NCBI RefSeq assembly: GCF_000739655.1
Contig: NZ_BATR01000118.1
Span: 101,978-165,977 of the forward strand
From: Verrucomicrobium sp. BvORR106
GTDB taxonomy: Bacteria; Verrucomicrobiota; Verrucomicrobiia; Verrucomicrobiales; Verrucomicrobiaceae
Direction: 5' to 3'
DNA: 64,000 bases
Made by a program: the position numbers and the translations under genes
Notes under the pieces: generated by a model
The model's database searches: none
Seen by the model: the letters and a program-made list of their open reading frames with translations, nothing else
Told to the model about the DNA's origin: nothing
Shown here: positions 43,481 through 52,824 of the stretch, one piece after another
Layout: every line of letters starts with the position of its first letter
How positions within the stretch are numbered: the stretch's first letter is position 1

Positions 43481-43875
43481 GTACTCCAGAGACCGGCCCC
43501 TCTGCTCCGCAGCGTATCTTCGTTTATGGCACGCTGAAGCGGGGCCTGAGCAATTCGCACTATCTCGCCGGTCAGACCTTTGTCGGCACAGCCCGCACCC
43601 AGCCGCATTATCGGATGGTGAATGCGGGCGGTTACCCGGGACTCTACGAGGTCGCAGAGGAAGACGGCGGCCTCAGAGTTCACGGGGAGGTGTGGGAAGT
43701 GGATGCTTCCTGCCGGAAGGAACTGGACCTGCTGGAGGACGTCGCCGTTGGGCTCTACGAGCTGGTGCCGGTGGCGTTGGAGGAGCCTTTTGTCAGCAAT
43801 GAGATCTTCACCTACCTCTATCGGTGGTCGATCATGGGTCGCGATGATGCGGGGGATGACTGGCAGGAGAGTTGA
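43477..43875 (+). CDS. Gamma-glutamylcyclotransferase-like (YtfP/AIG2) protein
   Basis: 132 residues from MSTPETGPSAPQRI at 43477, translationally coupled to the lipoate ligase-like gene by an ATGA overlap. The YGTLKRGLSN motif near residues 16-25 and VHGEVWEVDASCRKELDLLEDV place it in the AIG2/GGCT fold. Activity on gamma-glutamylamines is known for some members only. Confidence 0.9.
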   Translation: MSTPETGPSAPQRIFVYGTLKRGLSNSHYLAGQTFVGTARTQPHYRMVNAGGYPGLYEVAEEDGGLRVHGEVWEVDASCRKELDLLEDVAVGLYELVPVALEEPFVSNEIFTYLYRWSIMGRDDAGDDWQES

Positions 43876-43906
43876 GAGCTTCGGGGCCGCTTCTCAGACA
43901 GTCTTG

Positions 43907-44359
43907 CTACTGCCCCAGTTCTCCGCCCTGGCGACGCCAGGCTTCGAAGCCGCCCTGGAGGATGAGTACTTCCTTGAACCCCAGAGCGTCCAGCCTTGAA
44001 GCGGCACGTGCCGCCCGTCCACCCAGGGCGCAGTACACCAGACAGGGGCGGGTTCGATCCAGTTCCAGGCGTTGGATGGACTCGTCGAAATTCGCGACAA
44101 AGAGGTTCACATACCTCGCCCCGGGCAGGTGATTCTTCCCACTGACCTCGTCCGGTGTGCGGACATCCACGATCCCTCCCAGTTTGCCCTGGTTCAGGAG
44201 CTCTTGGGCCTCGGCCACCGTGACGTATCGGGCCGTGGCGGGAAGAACCACTGACGGCGGACGAGGTGGGCCGGATGGATCCTGGGAAAGCAGCGGCACC
44301 GTTCCCATCAAGATCCACACCAGCCACGTGCGGCAGAGGAGCTGTGAAGTGGGCTGCAT
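43907..44359 (-). CDS. Exported rhodanese-domain protein
   Basis: 150 residues with an N-terminal membrane/signal segment (residues 9-25, CRTWLVWILMGTVPLLS) and a single rhodanese domain. The active-site loop is C110-A-L-G-G-R-A. The early motif is IVDVRTPDEVSGKNHLPGARYVNL. It transfers sulfane sulfur and probably acts in the periplasm. Convergent with the cyclotransferase-like gene. Confidence 0.92.
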   Translation of the reverse strand: MQPTSQLLCRTWLVWILMGTVPLLSQDPSGPPRPPSVVLPATARYVTVAEAQELLNQGKLGGIVDVRTPDEVSGKNHLPGARYVNLFVANFDESIQRLELDRTRPCLVYCALGGRAARAASRLDALGFKEVLILQGGFEAWRRQGGELGQ

Positions 44360-44383
44360 GGGACTGGGCAGTTGGGTGGTGAA

Positions 44384-45601
44384 CTATTTGCGACTGATGG
44401 CCTCGAAGTACACGTCTTCCATCGCGGCCACTTGGGCATTGGCCCCAAAGTTGGCCCGCACTGACGCCGCGGCATGGGTGGACATCGTAGTCAGCAAGCT
44501 TGGGGTGTTCATCAGGGACAGCAGTGCCTCAGCCAGCTGGTCCGGGCTGCGCTCAGGCACGAGCAACCCATCGAACCCGTGCGTCACCGCCTCAGGAATG
44601 CCACCATGCTGAGTGGCCACCACCGGCAGCCCAGTGGCCATGGCTTCGAGCATGGAGTTGGGGATGCCTTCCTGATCGGCGTCTTTGGTCGTCTCACTAG
44701 GGTGGAGGAAAATGTGTGCCGCTTCATACTCCTGCAGCAGTTGATCCTGACTCATCCATCCCCGGAGTTCCACGTGGGAGCTCAGCTCGAGCTCAGCGGC
44801 GGTGCGCTGAATCTTGCCGGCCAGGGGGCCCACCCCGCAGATCACGTATTTCACGTTGGGGTGAGTCTCCGTGACGATCTTCAGTGCTTTGAGCGCGGTG
44901 ATGATTCCCTTCTTGGGGATCAGCCGACAGGCCTGCACGAGTCTCCACTGGCCATCGGAAGGTGTTGTCCGGGGCACAGCGTTCAGATGCTCCAGGGGAA
45001 TAGGGGTCCGGTTGAGCCGTAGCTTGTCTTTGGGACAACCCAGCACAACGAGCCGGTCCAGAAGAGACTGGCTACGCGCCATCACCAGCTTGGCGTTGGC
45101 GAACACCTTCTTGAGGGTGGCCACATAGGCTGGACGGTCGAGGAACTTTGAAACATCCACCCCATGGAATGAGACCACAAAAGGACCACCCCAGGCCCGG
45201 ATCATCTCATAGTAATGCACTGCCTTGTGGCCGTAGTACACGTGCACGAGTTCGGGATCGTTCTTCTTTAGCCGAGCGACCAGATCGTAGGGGTAATAGG
45301 GGTGCACATGCCGTTCAATCGGGCGTGGCGGTGGCCAGACCTTCAGAACGTGCTTGTACCAGAAGCGCTTGACGAAGTTCCCACGAGGCCGGGGCCGGGG
45401 GAGCTTCTTCAGCACCTTCACCGGCTCAAACGGGAACAGTTCAGCGTTCTCGTGATTCTGGGTATAGACGATGGTGCGCACCCGTTGGAATCCCGTCACC
45501 TGCCGGTAAATGCTCTGCATTTCCGGCTTTAAGAAGGTGCCGCAAAGGGAGACGACCAGCGGTTTGGATTTGTCTTGGGCGTCGGGGCAACAGGATGGCA
45601 T
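44384..45601 (-). CDS. Glycosyltransferase family 4 protein
   Basis: 405 residues of the GT-B fold. N-terminal Rossmann part with VHVYYGHKAVHYY and VVSFHGVDVSKF. The C-terminal nucleotide-sugar part includes WRLVQACRLIPKKGIITALKA, GPLAG and the EX7E motif EGIPNSMLEAMATGLPVVAT, followed by GFDGLLVPERSPDQLA. Paralogue of the gene at 45680-46837; both share the opening VSLCGTFLKPEMQSIYRQV against ASYCTTFLKPEMLHIYRQI. Likely adds hexoses to a surface glycan. Confidence 0.93.
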   Translation of the reverse strand: MPSCCPDAQDKSKPLVVSLCGTFLKPEMQSIYRQVTGFQRVRTIVYTQNHENAELFPFEPVKVLKKLPRPRPRGNFVKRFWYKHVLKVWPPPRPIERHVHPYYPYDLVARLKKNDPELVHVYYGHKAVHYYEMIRAWGGPFVVSFHGVDVSKFLDRPAYVATLKKVFANAKLVMARSQSLLDRLVVLGCPKDKLRLNRTPIPLEHLNAVPRTTPSDGQWRLVQACRLIPKKGIITALKALKIVTETHPNVKYVICGVGPLAGKIQRTAAELELSSHVELRGWMSQDQLLQEYEAAHIFLHPSETTKDADQEGIPNSMLEAMATGLPVVATQHGGIPEAVTHGFDGLLVPERSPDQLAEALLSLMNTPSLLTTMSTHAAASVRANFGANAQVAAMEDVYFEAISRK

Positions 45602-45679
45602 GTACGGTGGGGGTCAGCGAAGCCGCCCTGGCTGGGAGTGGTGGTACTGGTGATTATGATGACTCAAGGGGCGACCGCT

Positions 45680-46837
45680 TCAACGTCTTTCCCGGGCTTC
45701 GTCATAGGCCTGTTCGAGTTTGGCAATCTGCTCGGAGGACTCAAAGTTTTCCCGCACGTCCAGAGCTGCCGCAGCCCCCATGCGTTCCCAGGTGGCGGGG
45801 CTGTCAGTCAGGTCGTGCAAAGAGCGCTCCAGCCCGGATCGGTCACGCTCAGGAACAAGCAAGCCCGTGACACCATCCCTCACAGCTTCAGGGATGCCGC
45901 CATGCAGGGTGGCCACCACGGGAAGCCCCGTTGCCATGGCCTCCAGCATCGCATTGGGCACACCTTCCTGATTCTGATCGGCGGTCATGCGACTTGGATG
46001 AATGAAGAGGTGGGCGCTGTGAAAGAGGTCGCGCAGGGCAGACCCCTTTACGAATCCCGGGAACTGGATGTTGTTCTGGAGGCCCAGTTCATCCCGCAGT
46101 TTTTGCAGAGGCTCCAGCAGTGGGCCTTCCCCGGCGATGGTGAACCGACTTTGCGGATGGACTTTGGCGAAGGCAGCGAAGGCATGAATCGCATCATCCA
46201 ACCCCTTCTTTTCGATCAAGCGACAGGCTTGCACCAGATGCCAGGCCCCGTTTTCTGGCCAGGAACGGCTGATCGTGGGGAACTGGTCCAAGGGGATGCC
46301 GGTGCGGTTCATGCGCACCTTTTCCACGGGGCAGTCCAGCTCAAGCAGGCGGTCCAACAATGACTGGGAGCGCGCGAGGACCAGTCGGGAAGCCTTCAGA
46401 AGTTCGCGCAAGCGAACTTCATAGGAGGGGTCGTGCGCCCGCGTCTGGACATCCATCCCATGGAATGAGACCACTGTGGGCTTGGGCCAGCGCTGGATGA
46501 ACGGCAGCAAATGCACGCCGGTATGGCCAAAATAGACATGCATGAGATCGGCCTCGCGCCGGTTCAGGAGGCCGGCCAGCACCCCGTACTCACCCCGGTA
46601 CACGATGGCGGGTTCGCGTTTGACGTACTTGAGCCAAAAACGCCGCAGAAAATTGCTCTTCACCCCTGGTGCCACCTCAATGCCGCCTTCGGGCATCGGG
46701 TAGAGATCCTCACTCTGTCTCTCCTTGCAGATGACAAAGGTATCGTACCGTCGCAATCCCTTGATCTGACGGTAGATGTGGAGCATCTCCGGCTTGAGAA
46801 ATGTCGTGCAGTAGCTGGCAACGGTGGGGCGGTTCAA
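45680..46837 (-). CDS. Glycosyltransferase family 4 protein (paralogue)
   Basis: 385 residues, GT-B fold: LMHVYFGHTGVHLLPFI, VVSFHGMDVQTR, WHLVQACRLIEKKGLDDAIH and the EX7E motif EGVPNAMLEAMATGLPVVAT. It lies 78 bases upstream of the related gene and is probably co-transcribed with it. Confidence 0.93.
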   Translation of the reverse strand: MNRPTVASYCTTFLKPEMLHIYRQIKGLRRYDTFVICKERQSEDLYPMPEGGIEVAPGVKSNFLRRFWLKYVKREPAIVYRGEYGVLAGLLNRREADLMHVYFGHTGVHLLPFIQRWPKPTVVSFHGMDVQTRAHDPSYEVRLRELLKASRLVLARSQSLLDRLLELDCPVEKVRMNRTGIPLDQFPTISRSWPENGAWHLVQACRLIEKKGLDDAIHAFAAFAKVHPQSRFTIAGEGPLLEPLQKLRDELGLQNNIQFPGFVKGSALRDLFHSAHLFIHPSRMTADQNQEGVPNAMLEAMATGLPVVATLHGGIPEAVRDGVTGLLVPERDRSGLERSLHDLTDSPATWERMGAAAALDVRENFESSEQIAKLEQAYDEARERR

Positions 46838-47135
46838 AGCGGATGAAGGGGGCGGGAAATAAGAACGGCATTCAGTAAGCGTCGCGTTTCACGAAAGGCA
46901 ATCCCTTGCAGAATAAAAGTAATTCACCGTCGTGGGGAACCGGGCGGGCTTCTTCTGGCGATAGTGGGGAAGGGGGCATCGCGGCGGCGGTGCGCTGTGG
47001 CTAGGAATGGGCATCGGTGATATGGCGGACTTGGGGCTCGGCCATGGAGCGGAGGACCAAGCGGACGAGATCGAGCCAGCGAAGGGTGACTGAAATCATT
47101 CGGCATGGCCCTGCCGACGCGTTGCCGACGTTGGC
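46838..47135. other. Intergenic region, no gene seen
   Basis: About 300 bases between the glycosyltransferase start and the stop of the BASS transporter. No supported gene, RNA or strong hairpin. Confidence 0.6.
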
Positions 47136-48056
47136 TCACCTGGAGCGCCCCTCTTTCCTCGCCTGCCGCAGATGGGTGAGCGCGGGCACGGCGGCCACAC
47201 CCAGGCTGACGCCGCCGTACATGAGCAGGACAAAGAGAACCCCGGCGCCGTATTCTGCGTTCTTGCCCTCCAGGCCGAAGAGGGACGCCGCGATCAACAC
47301 AGCGAGGTTGATGTTCTTCATGCTCGACTCAATGCCCAGGGCCATGGCATCCCGGCTGGAGAAGCCCAGCAGGTACTGGGAGCCCCGCAGGATGACGACT
47401 TGAATGATGAGGCAGTAGAGCAAGACGGCCACAGGGATCTGGGCGGAAAAGCGGCTGAAATCGATGCGCCCGCTACCCAGGGAACCCACCACGAGGATGG
47501 CGAAGAAGAAGAGGCTCACGCGCACGACCCACTTGGAGCCCCAGTGCGCGGTGTCATCCTTCAGCATCCGCCCCAGGGCCATGCCTGCGCCGAAGGGGAT
47601 GATGAGGAAGACGAAGATCTCCCGGATCACCATCCCCACGGGCATGGTGATTTCCGGCGGCAGGTAATCGCCGGCCAGCAGCCTCATGACGAGCGGCGCG
47701 GTCACCAGGGCGAGGAGGGTGGTGACTCCAGAGAGGGCGACCGAAAGGGCCACATTCCCCCGGCCCAGATGGGTGTAGATGTTCGACAGCGAACCTCCCG
47801 GCATGGCGGCGATGATGATGAAGCCCACCACAACCTCGGGCGGGAATTTGACCAGGAACACCATCGCCGCCGTCAGCAGCGGAATGCCCACCACCTGGTA
47901 GAGGACGCCCGTGATCATCGGCTTCGGCTCCAACACCAACTCCACAAAATCCCGCGCCTTGGTCACCATGCCCATGCCCAGCATCGCCAGCACCAGTTGC
48001 GCGGAGGCCACGAGGTGGTGGTAGTGCGGGTATTGGTCGAAGAGGTCTTTGAGCAT
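47136..48056 (-). CDS. BASS-family sodium-dependent transporter
   Basis: About 306 residues from MLKDLFDQYPHYHHL at 48056, with nine predicted membrane segments. Typical blocks of the bile acid:sodium symporter family are VVGIPLLTAAMVFLVKFPPEVVVGFIIIAAMPGGSLSNI and a C-terminal half with SRDAMALGIESSMKNINLAVLIAASLFG, which matches the sodium-binding crossover region. The substrate is probably an organic anion or an alpha-keto acid. An N-terminal piece of this gene and its upstream sequence are duplicated at 49033-49485. Confidence 0.9.
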   Translation of the reverse strand: MLKDLFDQYPHYHHLVASAQLVLAMLGMGMVTKARDFVELVLEPKPMITGVLYQVVGIPLLTAAMVFLVKFPPEVVVGFIIIAAMPGGSLSNIYTHLGRGNVALSVALSGVTTLLALVTAPLVMRLLAGDYLPPEITMPVGMVIREIFVFLIIPFGAGMALGRMLKDDTAHWGSKWVVRVSLFFFAILVVGSLGSGRIDFSRFSAQIPVAVLLYCLIIQVVILRGSQYLLGFSSRDAMALGIESSMKNINLAVLIAASLFGLEGKNAEYGAGVLFVLLMYGGVSLGVAAVPALTHLRQARKEGRSR

Positions 48057-48311
48057 GGGGGCAGGGGAGAGGGGAGAATGAGGGCCGGCCTCGGTCGGAC
48101 ACCTTGTGAATCGAAAACGTTCGCCGCTTCGGCTGTGAATTCGCCTGCTCTCCCCAGCTGCGACCACAGGATCCGGTTAAGGATGCCATCCCTCCAGTTC
48201 AGGATCGAAGAAGGAATGCCTTGGAGTAAACCTTTCGGACCAAATCAGTGTTCCGTCAGTGAAAATTAGTGGTTTGCTTTGCCGGTCGCCTTCTGCTCAA
48301 TTAGTTTTTCC

Positions 48312-48986
48312 ATGGAGAAATCGTACGTCTATCGTTCCGTCGAGGGCTTGAAGGTGGCGCTCATCATCTTCCTGGCGCTGGACCTGTTACTCAATGTCGT
48401 GTCCGCGGGATCGAGCTGGATGGCAATTGAGCTTCTCCAGCGTTCCTTCACCGAAGAGGAGGCCGAACTGAATGACATCCGCGAGGGAGCCATCGGCCTG
48501 AGCCAGTTGGGCGTTTATGTCGTCACTGCCATCGTCTTCTGCGTCTGGATCGTCCGCTCCCAAAAGAACGTATGGGCTTTTGGCTATCCCCAGGAAATCA
48601 CTCCCGGTTGGGCCGTGGGCTGGTTCTTCATCCCCATCGCGAACCTCTGGAAGCCTTACCAGGCCATGAAGGCCCTCTGGCTCTCCAGCGTGCCCAACCG
48701 CTCCCATGCCCCGCTGCTGCCCATCTGGTGGACTTTCTGGATCCTTTCCAGTGCCATCGCTCGTGTCAGCTTCAAGACCTCCATGAAAGCCGAGACCGTG
48801 GAAGAACTGATCTCAGCCTCGCAACTCCAACTGGCCAACTGTGTCGTGGATGTCCCGCTCACGGCATTGGCTCTTGGGATTGTGATCAACATCAGCCGAG
48901 CGCAGACGGCGACGGGGCAGGAGCTTTCGGCACCGCCGCCGTTGCCGGTTGCTCGCACGGCGTATCCGCCGACGGGTTCGTGGTGA
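48312..48986 (+). CDS. DUF4328-like membrane protein
   Basis: 224 residues from MEKSYVYRSVEGLKV at 48312. Membrane segments near residues 14-34, 60-82, 95-112, 130-148 and 180-198, with the DUF4328 core RSQKNVWAFGYPQEITPGWAVGWFFIPIANLWKPYQAMKALW. Function unknown. It sits between the intact BASS gene and its decayed copy. Confidence 0.88.
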   Translation: MEKSYVYRSVEGLKVALIIFLALDLLLNVVSAGSSWMAIELLQRSFTEEEAELNDIREGAIGLSQLGVYVVTAIVFCVWIVRSQKNVWAFGYPQEITPGWAVGWFFIPIANLWKPYQAMKALWLSSVPNRSHAPLLPIWWTFWILSSAIARVSFKTSMKAETVEELISASQLQLANCVVDVPLTALALGIVINISRAQTATGQELSAPPPLPVARTAYPPTGSW

Positions 48987-49032
48987 GCCAAGCAAGCATC
49001 GGAAAGGCTGTCTTGTGATCTGAGAAGCAGTC

Positions 49033-49380
49033 CTCAGGGGAGCGTCGCCACTCCGGAGAGCGCCACCGGAATCGCCACATCCCCCGGCCGAGATGCGGGT
49101 AGCTGTTCGACTACGAACCTTTCGGCATGGCCGCGGTGATGATGAACCCCACCACCACCTCCGGCGGGAATTTCACCAGGAACACCATCGCCGCCGTCAG
49201 CAGCGGAATGCCCACCACCTGGTACAGCACCCCCGCGATCATCGGCTTCGGCTCCAACACCAGCTCGACAAAAGCCCGCGCCTTCGTCACCATGCCCATG
49301 CCCAGCATCGCCAGCACCAGTTGCGCCGAGGCCACGAGGTGGTGGTATTGCGGGTGTTGGTCGAAGAGGGATTGGAGCAT
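49033..49380 (-). pseudogene. Decayed N-terminal copy of the BASS transporter
   Basis: The minus-strand frame opens at 49380 (MLQSLFDQHPQYHHL) and matches the first 89 residues of the intact gene almost throughout, to AAMPKGS. There the codon for Leu (CTG in the parent) is TAG. Nucleotide similarity continues about 75 bases further, with one base lost (GGGGAATG against GGGGATG), and stops near 49033. About 100 bases upstream of the start also resemble the parent (GTCGGA...TGTGAATCG and AATTCGCCTG). This is therefore a truncated tandem duplicate carrying a nonsense change and a frameshift. Confidence 0.88.
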
Positions 49381-49485
49381 GGGGGCGGGGTGAGAGGGGC
49401 TTAGGGTAGGTCTAGGTCGGATATTCTGTGAATCGGATGCCTTTAGAGCATTGGTTGTCAATTCGCCTGATATCCCAACCATTGA

Positions 49486-49724
49486 CAAAAAGATCTGTGT
49501 GCAGGGGCTGGACGCTTTGGTAGTTATGTATCTCTCGAGGTCATGTCGGATATGAAGATGCAAAAAATCAATGTGTGCACCCGGGGCGCACACGGCCTGA
49601 AGATGGTCGAGGGCATGCGGTCGTTGACCACGATCTTTTTGCAATCAATGCTGGTTGCTTTAGTTTATACTGGTTAGTCTAAAGACGATTCAGCCCTAAA
49701 AGGATTCGCTTCCAGAGTCAGGTT
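49486..49724. other. Boundary between GC-rich and AT-rich sequence
   Basis: Sequence composition changes here from GC-rich to AT-rich. A TATACT hexamer at 49666-49671 is placed 54 bases before the next start and could be a -10 element, but no well-spaced -35 is visible. No gene seen. Confidence 0.4.
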
Positions 49725-50588
49725 ATGCTCAAAAAATCTTATGAGATAGTTGCGCCCCCGGAGCCAGCCATGAGTTGGAGGGAGTACTCTCACATGGCCC
49801 AATTGGAGTATGGGCAACTCCTGGATCGCGAGGGGAGTTCTGAGCAAGATTTTCAGAGTTTTTTTGAAGATCATCCGTGTTTCATGCCTGAAGCATACGG
49901 AACATTTGGTAGAGGTGGACACGGTCCCTATCCTGGTGCGATTGTTTCGCAGCCAATCCTACCCGGAATCACGACGAGGTTTCCGGATTTTTTGTACATT
50001 GCCAGGGACAGTGCCACTGTTTTTGCCGTGATGATTGAAATTGAGCATCCGAGAAAGTTATGGGCTACTAAATCAGGGCGCTCAACTGCTGAATTTACGC
50101 AGGCTACGGATCAGATACTAGAGTGGAAAGCTTGGTTTTCAAATCCATTGAATGTTGCACTGTTTCGGGAGACTTATAGAATTCCGGAAGATTGGACGCG
50201 ACTTCGAACGTTCGAGCAGAGGTACATGCTGGTGTACGGACGGGGTGCTGAAGAGAGCTTAAATGGAGAATTCAATCGGAAACGATCCCATTTGCAACGA
50301 CCTGACGAGATCTATATGACTTTTGATAGGTTGCGCCCGAACTATAACCTTCACCATTGCGTGTGTGCTAGAATTGATGCATCTGGGTATCGGGCAATTT
50401 CAGTGCCGCCAACAATAGAGTTGGGGCCTAATCAAGAGTATGGCTTCCAAGCCATTCGGGATAAGGTGACTGCCGTCAAGAAAAATAAGTATATCTCAGA
50501 CACTCGCAAAGAATTCCTTTGCTCAAGAATCCCATATTGGGACAATTGGTCTGGAAGTGGAGTGAGGAGCAGTGCCGATTTCGAGTAG
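49725..50588 (+). CDS. Shedu (DUF4263/SduA)-like nuclease-domain protein
   Basis: 287 residues, no signal peptide. The Shedu/DUF4263 pattern is visible: SEQDFQSFFEDHPCFMPEAYG at 39-59, RFPDFLYI at 85-92, VMIEIEHPRKLW at 102-113, and TAEFTQATDQILEWKAWFSN at 121-140. Shedu proteins are single-gene anti-phage systems with a PD-(D/E)xK-type nuclease core. Here the third catalytic position is Glu (E105-I-E107), where many members have Lys; I recall the same form in related proteins but cannot check it. Codon use and AT content differ from the neighbouring GC-rich genes, as expected for an acquired gene. Confidence 0.75.
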   Translation: MLKKSYEIVAPPEPAMSWREYSHMAQLEYGQLLDREGSSEQDFQSFFEDHPCFMPEAYGTFGRGGHGPYPGAIVSQPILPGITTRFPDFLYIARDSATVFAVMIEIEHPRKLWATKSGRSTAEFTQATDQILEWKAWFSNPLNVALFRETYRIPEDWTRLRTFEQRYMLVYGRGAEESLNGEFNRKRSHLQRPDEIYMTFDRLRPNYNLHHCVCARIDASGYRAISVPPTIELGPNQEYGFQAIRDKVTAVKKNKYISDTRKEFLCSRIPYWDNWSGSGVRSSADFE

Positions 50589-50744
50589 ATAGTGTTAAAG
50601 TTCGGCAACTGTCGTGTAACTATGGGGTGACATTTAACTGGTGGCCAGGTGGGCAGCAAGGGAAAGCTGGGTCAGCGCTCGATACCAAACTAACAATCTA
50701 AGCATATCAGATTCTCATTTCGATTGGACCAATTGGGCTCTTCG

Positions 50745-51248
50745 TTAGTTTCCGCGGGATTTTGACAAGGCTGGAAGCATGTCGAGTCCGCCTAGGAAGA
50801 ACAGAATGCGTATACGGTAGTTGTCGAAGTTGCGAAAGCCCCGTGCCGACGCCTTGAGCAGTTGAATGCGGCTGTTGAGCCTTTCTGTCAGTGCGTTGGT
50901 GATGGGGTGGGTAAAGTAGTTGAGCAAACCTTGAAGGTGCGTCTTCAACGTGCGCGCTGCCTTCTTGACAGGCTCAAGACGTGAACTCATGACCCGGTTC
51001 ATCCATCGGGCGAAGAAATTGGCCCCTTCTGCAGCAGTGCGCTGTCCCCAGAAGGCAGCAAACGACTCCTTGTGCTCTCCAGTGGGCAGCAACGACATAG
51101 ACCAAACACGAATCAAGACCCGTAAGCCTCTTGCACCTTCGGAATTGAAAGTGCGAAACTTGACGGACACTGCCGGCGAATCTCGGTTTGCCGACATGTA
51201 ACCTTTTAAGATTTGAGTGGAAGAGGCGCGTTGAGAAAGGTGCTTCAA
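50745..51248 (-). pseudogene. ISL3-type transposase remnant (C-terminal part)
   Basis: About 115 C-terminal residues match the ISL3-family DDE transposase: ESFAAFWGQRTAAEGANFF, SSRLEPVKKAARTLKTHLQG, then THPITNALTERLNSRIQLLKASARGFRNFDNYRIRILFFLGG, which holds the final catalytic Glu. The rest of the transposase (the zinc-ribbon/HTH and the first two Asp) is absent; the frame starts with about 45 unrelated residues. No paired terminal inverted repeats could be identified. It lies between the Shedu-like gene and the nuclease/ATPase pair, so it marks mobile-element activity in this block. Confidence 0.8.
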
Positions 51249-51255
51249 CTATTGA

Positions 51256-52701
51256 TTACTCTGAACTTCGATTTTTCTGATCCCAAGGCTGCGGGGCATG
51301 TGAGGGCGCGACAAGGTGAATATAGCCTCCACCGTGCCGGTCTGCCAGCGCACCAATGCCAATTCGACTTGTAATATTGCGCTGGGCTATGACGCCGCTA
51401 CCGCTTTTCACAGTAACAGTCATTGACGACTCGAGCTCCCTAAGGTTTTGAGATTCAAAGAAATACTGCTTTAGTTCAGGATTGTTGAAGTCTTGAATCA
51501 AAAGCTCGTACAGCGTTCGCATGAATAGTGAGATGTCAAATTCGTTGTGCTCTCGGCGTTCCTCTTCAGACGTCCGATGATTGATAATCATTGGATAAGG
51601 TGTAAGGGCATGGAGTAGGGCGCTAGGCGATATCGTAATGATGCTGAGCGCGTCAGCGCCGTCCTCCGGGGGAAATGCGAGATTTCCTTGAATTGTTGAG
51701 ATATGATGAACCAGATCTAGGTTGAGAGATGAGCGAACAAGGTCGCCCATCATTACTTGAGCGATTTCTTGTGCGGCAATTGGACTGCTAAATATATAAG
51801 TAATTATCTTGGCAAAGTTGTCATAGCGCTGAGGTGCAGTGTCGCTTCTGATCTGATAATTGTTCTCACTCTCCTGAAGCAAATTCTTCGATAGTAGATC
51901 TCCCAGTTCAGAGGAAGCTTCTGCAACTTCATATTCTACATGTTTGCTCAAAAAGGAGTCTAGCGAAGCGGGGGTAGATAATGTCGAAAAGTAAATAAGG
52001 ATTAGCTGACTCAATCTCTTTTTCCTTGAATAAGCTCGCGCTTCCTCGTGAAGGTCTACGAATTTAGCATCCTCAATTCTGCGTTCCAATAGAGGGCGGA
52101 TTCGGTCTAAGTGATCTTGAGTGGTTGGCTCGCCTGCAGCTCCCAGTACGGTATAGCGTTGCCCTTCGAACACGACTAGCCAATATGCTGTCATTTCATA
52201 GTAGACAAGCTCAATCGAGGTGTGGGTTCTCTGGGTAAATCTAGAGATCGCTGCTGTGATGTCTTCAGCAGTTTTGGCGCCGAGCAATTCACATACAATT
52301 TTGGTTAGTTCAGGTCCGGAGAGAAGTTGGATGCGGACTTGACTAGTTCGAAGTTCATTGTAGCTGCCTGATACATTTCCGTTCACTCCAGATAGGGCAA
52401 TAAATAAAGCGTGAATTTCCTGCCTTTGCCGAATCTGTTCGACGAAAATTTTGCCTAGAAACTTCATCCAAGCATCCGTTTGAACGGGGTTTCTATATGC
52501 CTTGCATTCAACAATAAATCGCACATTGGAGGTCGAGCCTGGCGTAGGTAGCGGGAAGTCTGCGCTCAAGTCCAACTCTTCCCCACCTCCGCTGATGCGG
52601 TTTCTGGCAATATTGACGTAGTTCAAGCTTGCAAGTATTCTCTCCGTTAGGCGCTCAAGTTGAGTGCCAATTTCATCCGAGTTTTGCCCGAGTATAATCA
52701 T
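51256..52701 (-). CDS. Mrr-like PD-(D/E)xK nuclease protein
   Basis: 481 residues. The N-terminal 110 residues match the restriction endonuclease-like fold of the Mrr type: GTQLERLTERILASLNYVNI at 12-31, acidic residue in GGGEELDL (D44), then FIVECKAYR (E65-C66-K67) after a beta strand, a classical D...ExK triad. The rest is unrecognised: strands and helices with MTAYWLVVFEGQRYTVLGAAG, then helical DIAQEV-like segments and a C-terminal beta region. No methyltransferase or specificity subunit is adjacent. The gene follows the ATPase gene on the same strand with 123 bases between, so a two-gene unit is plausible. Confidence 0.72.
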   Translation of the reverse strand: MIILGQNSDEIGTQLERLTERILASLNYVNIARNRISGGGEELDLSADFPLPTPGSTSNVRFIVECKAYRNPVQTDAWMKFLGKIFVEQIRQRQEIHALFIALSGVNGNVSGSYNELRTSQVRIQLLSGPELTKIVCELLGAKTAEDITAAISRFTQRTHTSIELVYYEMTAYWLVVFEGQRYTVLGAAGEPTTQDHLDRIRPLLERRIEDAKFVDLHEEARAYSRKKRLSQLILIYFSTLSTPASLDSFLSKHVEYEVAEASSELGDLLSKNLLQESENNYQIRSDTAPQRYDNFAKIITYIFSSPIAAQEIAQVMMGDLVRSSLNLDLVHHISTIQGNLAFPPEDGADALSIITISPSALLHALTPYPMIINHRTSEEERREHNEFDISLFMRTLYELLIQDFNNPELKQYFFESQNLRELESSMTVTVKSGSGVIAQRNITSRIGIGALADRHGGGYIHLVAPSHAPQPWDQKNRSSE

Positions 52702-52824
52702 AGTTGCTCCAAGCGATTGTCGCCTGGTGAATTGTCGTGTTGCTGAAGCTAACCACTCCCTTTGATTTTGATGCTATCAAGCTAAGAATGTCTTGATAAT
52801 GTGTGATCGATTGGATGTCTGACA

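Noticed and set aside
46838..47135. Possible small gene between the glycosyltransferase and the transporter
   Set aside because: Frames have no motif, signal peptide or ribosome binding site.
49573..49593. Inverted repeat GTGTGC...GCACAC
   Set aside because: Only six bases per arm and no nearby context; chance is likely.
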